DNA of 56,202 bases. It comes from Bacteroidota bacterium (GTDB taxonomy: Bacteria; Bacteroidota; Bacteroidia; Cytophagales; Cytophagaceae). Location of the stretch: positions 1-56,202 of the forward strand of contig JAEWAY010000037.1 in the NCBI GenBank assembly GCA_023391415.1, written 5' to 3'. The translations under genes were made by a program, and so were the position numbers. The notes under the pieces were generated by a model that worked only from the letters and a program-made list of their open reading frames with translations, made no database searches and was not told the DNA's origin. Positions 53,351 through 56,202 of this stretch are shown here, piece by piece (the stretch's first letter is position 1; each line of letters begins with the position of its first letter).

Positions 53351-56202
53351 AATACACAACCATAAACATACAAGGTAACCTGATTTCGGAAGAAATCTTG
53401 CAAAAAGTAGAATCAGGTGAAGCCCAAGGGCAAACGGCGACTGACTTTGGTTTTGAACCCGGCACCAATATCCGTAGTGAGATAGAGTATGCCTGGAGCC
53501 GCATTAAATTAGACTGGAAACACTTCAGCGAAAAAAGCCAGAACCTGCCTGCAAGCGATCCTTACGGTACTGCGTTGAGCCGCAGGTGGATGGAACAGTT
53601 TTTGGATTCTTTGGGTTTTCATCACACCCGGCAAAAAAGTAACCTGACCGGCGAAAACAATCAGGGATACCATATAAGCCACACGGCCAGTAACCGAGAT
53701 GACTTACCGATTCATATCGTAGGATTTATTGAACCGGATAAACCGGATAAAAATACACTGGACATTAAAACGAGCGGGGGCACCAGTCGGCTATCCCCAC
53801 ATGCTACGGTGCAGGAATACCTGAATGTAACCGAGCATTTGTTTGGCATTGCGACCAATGGCCTACATCTCCGCCTCATCCGTGACAGTGGCCGCCTCAT
53901 TAAGCTCACCTACTTGGAGTTTGACCTGAAACGGATGCTGGATGAAGACAAATACAGCGAGTTTACGTTGCTGTTTCGCCTGCTTCATGCAAGCCGTTTC
54001 CCCCACAGCAAATCGGAAGCAGACCAATGCCTGCTCGAAAAATATTATCAGAACAGTATTGATGCGGGCAACCGAATCCGTAACGGACTGAGCCTTGCGG
54101 TGAAAGAATCCTTAGTGGCTCTTGGGAACGGATTGCTCAATCAACCCGAAAACGAAGACCTGCGGGAAGCCTATCGCCGTGGCGAATTATCTGCTTACGA
54201 ACTAAATCACCAATTGCTACGGCTTATTTACCGTTTGCTTTTCCTGATGGTAACCGAAGAGCGGGACCTGATTTTTGATACCGGCAATGAATCCGATGAG
54301 CAAAGGCGTAACAAAGAAATTTATTACCGTTTTTACAGCCTGGCCCGCTTACGAAAATTATCGGAAAGCCGCTACATATTTGAGCAACAGTACACCGACT
54401 TATGGCAAGGTTTGATGCAAACCTTTGGCTTTTTTGAATCTGTTAGTAAGGGCACCAGGTTGGGCATCCGTCCGTTGGGCAGCGAGTTGTTTCAGCATAC
54501 TGCAATACAACATATCGGTAAAGCCTTGGTCAATAATCGTGTATTGTTGGAATGCATCCGTAACCTGAACGAATTTGAAGATATAAAAAAGAACAGGGTG
54601 CTTATTAACTTCCGTTCTTTGGATGTTGAAGAGCTCGGATCCATTTACGAGGGATTGTTGGAATTGGCTCCTGTAATTACTACCGGTGATGGGCAACAAT
54701 ACCACTTTACGTACGAAAAGGGAGGTGAACGTAGTACATCCGGTTCGCATTATACCCCTGAAGATTTAGTGAAACCGCTTATTCAACATTCCCTGGAATA
54801 CCTGATTGAAGAACGGGTAACCCCCTTCTACAGAGGTAAGGCATCTGCAGGTGAAACGGCAGAAAAACTCCTGAACCTGAAAGTATGCGATGTAGCCTGC
54901 GGCAGCGGACATATTTTACTGAGTGCCGCCCGGAGGATAGCTCAGGAAGTAGCAAGGGTTGAAACCGGTGAACAGCAACCCAATCCCAATGCTTTCCGCA
55001 ACGCCTTAAAAAGAGTAATCAGCCATTGTATATACGGTGTAGATAAAAACCCGCTGGCTGTAGAACTATGTAAAGTAGCATTATGGTTGGAAAGCCATAA
55101 CCCGGGCAAGCCGCTGAATTTTCTGGATCACCACATCAAATGTGGAGATGCCATTGTAGGGCTTGGCCAGCGAAATGAGTTGGAAAACGGGATAGCTGAT
55201 GAAGCGTTTAAAACGCTGGCAGACGATGATAAAGAAATATCCAAGGCATTTCGTGATAAAAATGTAAAAGAAAGAAAAGCAAGAACTACAGGTGCAGGTC
55301 AGCAATTAACATTAGGGCAAGAGGTAGATACTTCTGTGGAGGAAGCGATGACCGAATACAAAACTTTTAATCAGCTTCCCGAAACCACACCCGAAGAAAT
55401 AGAACGCAAAGCAAAGGCTTATAAAAAATTTATGGACGGCAAGGGGCCTACGTTTTTAAAAGCCATGGCAGATACGCAGGTAGCACAGTTTTTCATTCCT
55501 AAAAAAGCAGATACCAAGGACTATTTGATGACGGATGCCGACTTCCGGCTTATACTAAGCGGATATAAAGGCTGGCAGGATAGAAAAGTCGCCAAAGCCG
55601 CCTCCGTGGCTTTTACGCAAAGATTTTTCCATTGGTTTATCGAGTTCCCTGAAGTTTTTAATGAAGGGGGCTTTGATTGTATATTGGGGAATCCACCCTT
55701 TTTGGGTGGACAAAAGCTAAGCGGAGCATACGGGCCAAATTTTCTTGAATATATTAAATATGCCTACAAACCGATCGGAGCAGTTGATTTGGTGACCTAT
55801 TTTTTCAGGAAAATATTTAATCTGGTGAAGCCGGGAGGATTTCAGTCCCTGATTTCTACAAACACCATAGCGCAAGGTTCGGCACGTGAAGGAGGATTAG
55901 ATGTCATTTGTTCAAATGGCGGTATTATCAACCATGCGGTCAGGTCTATGCGCTGGCCAGGGAAAGCAGCAGTAGAAGTGGCCTTGGTGACTATCCATAA
56001 AGGCTCATGGGATAAGGACATCATTTTGGATGCTAAAAAGGTCGATAGAATTACCCCTTATTTGGATGATTCCGAGGTGATGGGAAATCCATTTCCTCTG
56101 AAGGCAAACTCTAATAAGAGCTTTCAGGGAAGTATCGTATTAGGAAAGGGCTTTGTTTTAACGACCGAGGAGGCCCAAAGACTTATAAATAAAGACCCTA
56201 GG
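53347..56202 (+). CDS. Eco57I-type adenine DNA methyltransferase, partial (runs off the window)
   Basis: 952 codons from GTG 53347 remain open to the window edge. The GTG overlaps the upstream stop in GTGA. The N-terminal ~200 residues carry a type IIG-like segment (LDIKTSGGTSRLSPHATVQEYLNVTEHLFGIATNGLHLRLIRD, from about 137). A helical region follows, then SGSHYTPEDLVKPLIQHSL and motif I VCDVACGSGHILL (about 513-525). Motif IV is GNPPF (about 780), the N6-adenine methylase signature. The target-recognition and C-terminal parts are outside. It would methylate host DNA so that the helicases and nucleases attack only foreign DNA, or act as a combined restriction-modification enzyme. It resembles DrmMI and PglX-like enzymes. 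Confidence 0.85.
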   Translation, partial: MKYTTINIQGNLISEEILQKVESGEAQGQTATDFGFEPGTNIRSEIEYAWSRIKLDWKHFSEKSQNLPASDPYGTALSRRWMEQFLDSLGFHHTRQKSNLTGENNQGYHISHTASNRDDLPIHIVGFIEPDKPDKNTLDIKTSGGTSRLSPHATVQEYLNVTEHLFGIATNGLHLRLIRDSGRLIKLTYLEFDLKRMLDEDKYSEFTLLFRLLHASRFPHSKSEADQCLLEKYYQNSIDAGNRIRNGLSLAVKESLVALGNGLLNQPENEDLREAYRRGELSAYELNHQLLRLIYRLLFLMVTEERDLIFDTGNESDEQRRNKEIYYRFYSLARLRKLSESRYIFEQQYTDLWQGLMQTFGFFESVSKGTRLGIRPLGSELFQHTAIQHIGKALVNNRVLLECIRNLNEFEDIKKNRVLINFRSLDVEELGSIYEGLLELAPVITTGDGQQYHFTYEKGGERSTSGSHYTPEDLVKPLIQHSLEYLIEERVTPFYRGKASAGETAEKLLNLKVCDVACGSGHILLSAARRIAQEVARVETGEQQPNPNAFRNALKRVISHCIYGVDKNPLAVELCKVALWLESHNPGKPLNFLDHHIKCGDAIVGLGQRNELENGIADEAFKTLADDDKEISKAFRDKNVKERKARTTGAGQQLTLGQEVDTSVEEAMTEYKTFNQLPETTPEEIERKAKAYKKFMDGKGPTFLKAMADTQVAQFFIPKKADTKDYLMTDADFRLILSGYKGWQDRKVAKAASVAFTQRFFHWFIEFPEVFNEGGFDCILGNPPFLGGQKLSGAYGPNFLEYIKYAYKPIGAVDLVTYFFRKIFNLVKPGGFQSLISTNTIAQGSAREGGLDVICSNGGIINHAVRSMRWPGKAAVEVALVTIHKGSWDKDIILDAKKVDRITPYLDDSEVMGNPFPLKANSNKSFQGSIVLGKGFVLTTEEAQRLINKDPR

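Larger units (their letters stand above)
42360..56202. mobile_element. tRNA-Arg-associated defence island (left end; right end outside the window)
   Basis: Immediately after the tRNA the DNA turns AT-richer and Ala codons shift from GCG to GCA/GCC. A broken serine recombinase lies at the edge, followed by a multi-gene helicase/nuclease/methylase operon. No second copy of the tRNA 3' end is visible, so the right boundary is not in the window. The overall pattern is that of an integrated and now immobilised genomic island. Confidence 0.7.

Noticed and set aside
42360..56202. Assignment as a BREX or standard DISARM system
   Set aside because: No PglZ, BrxC or BrxL-type gene is visible, and no separate DrmA/DrmB/DrmC set. 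Only individual components resemble these systems, and the right end is outside the window.

Overview
The window looks like a chromosome segment of a member of the Bacteroidota, probably Cytophagales-like. Several features point there: promoters of the TTG–N19-20–TAnnTTTG type in front of tRNAs and genes, little Shine-Dalgarno signal, a type IX secretion (T9SS) plug protein, a T9SS C-terminal sorting domain on a secreted galactanase, a PUR/DUF3276 protein, and lipoproteins typical of the phylum. From the left edge to about 42.4 kb the DNA is moderately GC-rich with frequent GCG alanine codons and CGCG words. From the tRNA-Arg gene at 42.3 kb onward it becomes more AT-rich and uses GCA/GCC, which suggests an acquired island.

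Layout of the core part. 0-6 kb: tRNA-Glu, small enzymes (DUF6157, pentapeptide repeat, MBL hydrolase, GNAT, DinB, RtcB) and two gene scars, a truncated Na+/H+ antiporter and a phzF stump. 6-11.6 kb: YggS, a DUF3999/DUF2339 membrane pair and a frameshifted small gene. 12-19.3 kb: a glycosyltransferase, a LytTR two-component system, an outer-membrane barrel candidate, a lipoprotein, a GH53 galactanase and YjdM. 19.4-28 kb: a one-spacer CRISPR relic, tRNA-Leu, aconitase, DUF58, RlpA, PUR protein, YchF, a solitary Cas6 and the T9SS plug. 28-42 kb: ABC-F, cytochrome oxidase subunits II and I, a lipoprotein, three universal stress proteins, a multi-PAS histidine kinase, GtrA, a ModF-like ATPase and CorA.

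The accessory island (42.3 kb to the right edge, continuing outside) starts at tRNA-Arg(CCG) with an internally deleted large serine recombinase. A tight co-directional operon follows: XRE regulator; a 1753-aa DEAD-box helicase with a DUF1998-like region and a nuclease-like C-terminus; a Doc/Fic-family protein whose catalytic motif is altered; a SNF2-type helicase (DrmD-like); a DUF1016 (YhcG-type) PD-(D/E)XK nuclease; and a large Eco57I-type adenine methyltransferase cut by the window edge. Adjacent genes overlap by 1-4 bases or lie 4-6 bases apart, so they are probably translated together.

The island operon combines parts known from DISARM class 1 (SNF2 helicase plus methylase) and from Druantia (large helicase carrying DUF1998 in the same chain), with a Doc-like protein and a DUF1016 nuclease added. 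It is the best candidate for an unusual anti-phage or restriction-type system. The second defence trace is the solitary Cas6, about 6.5 kb from a two-repeat CRISPR whose repeat ends in the classic ATTGAAAC handle, with no effector or adaptation genes in view.
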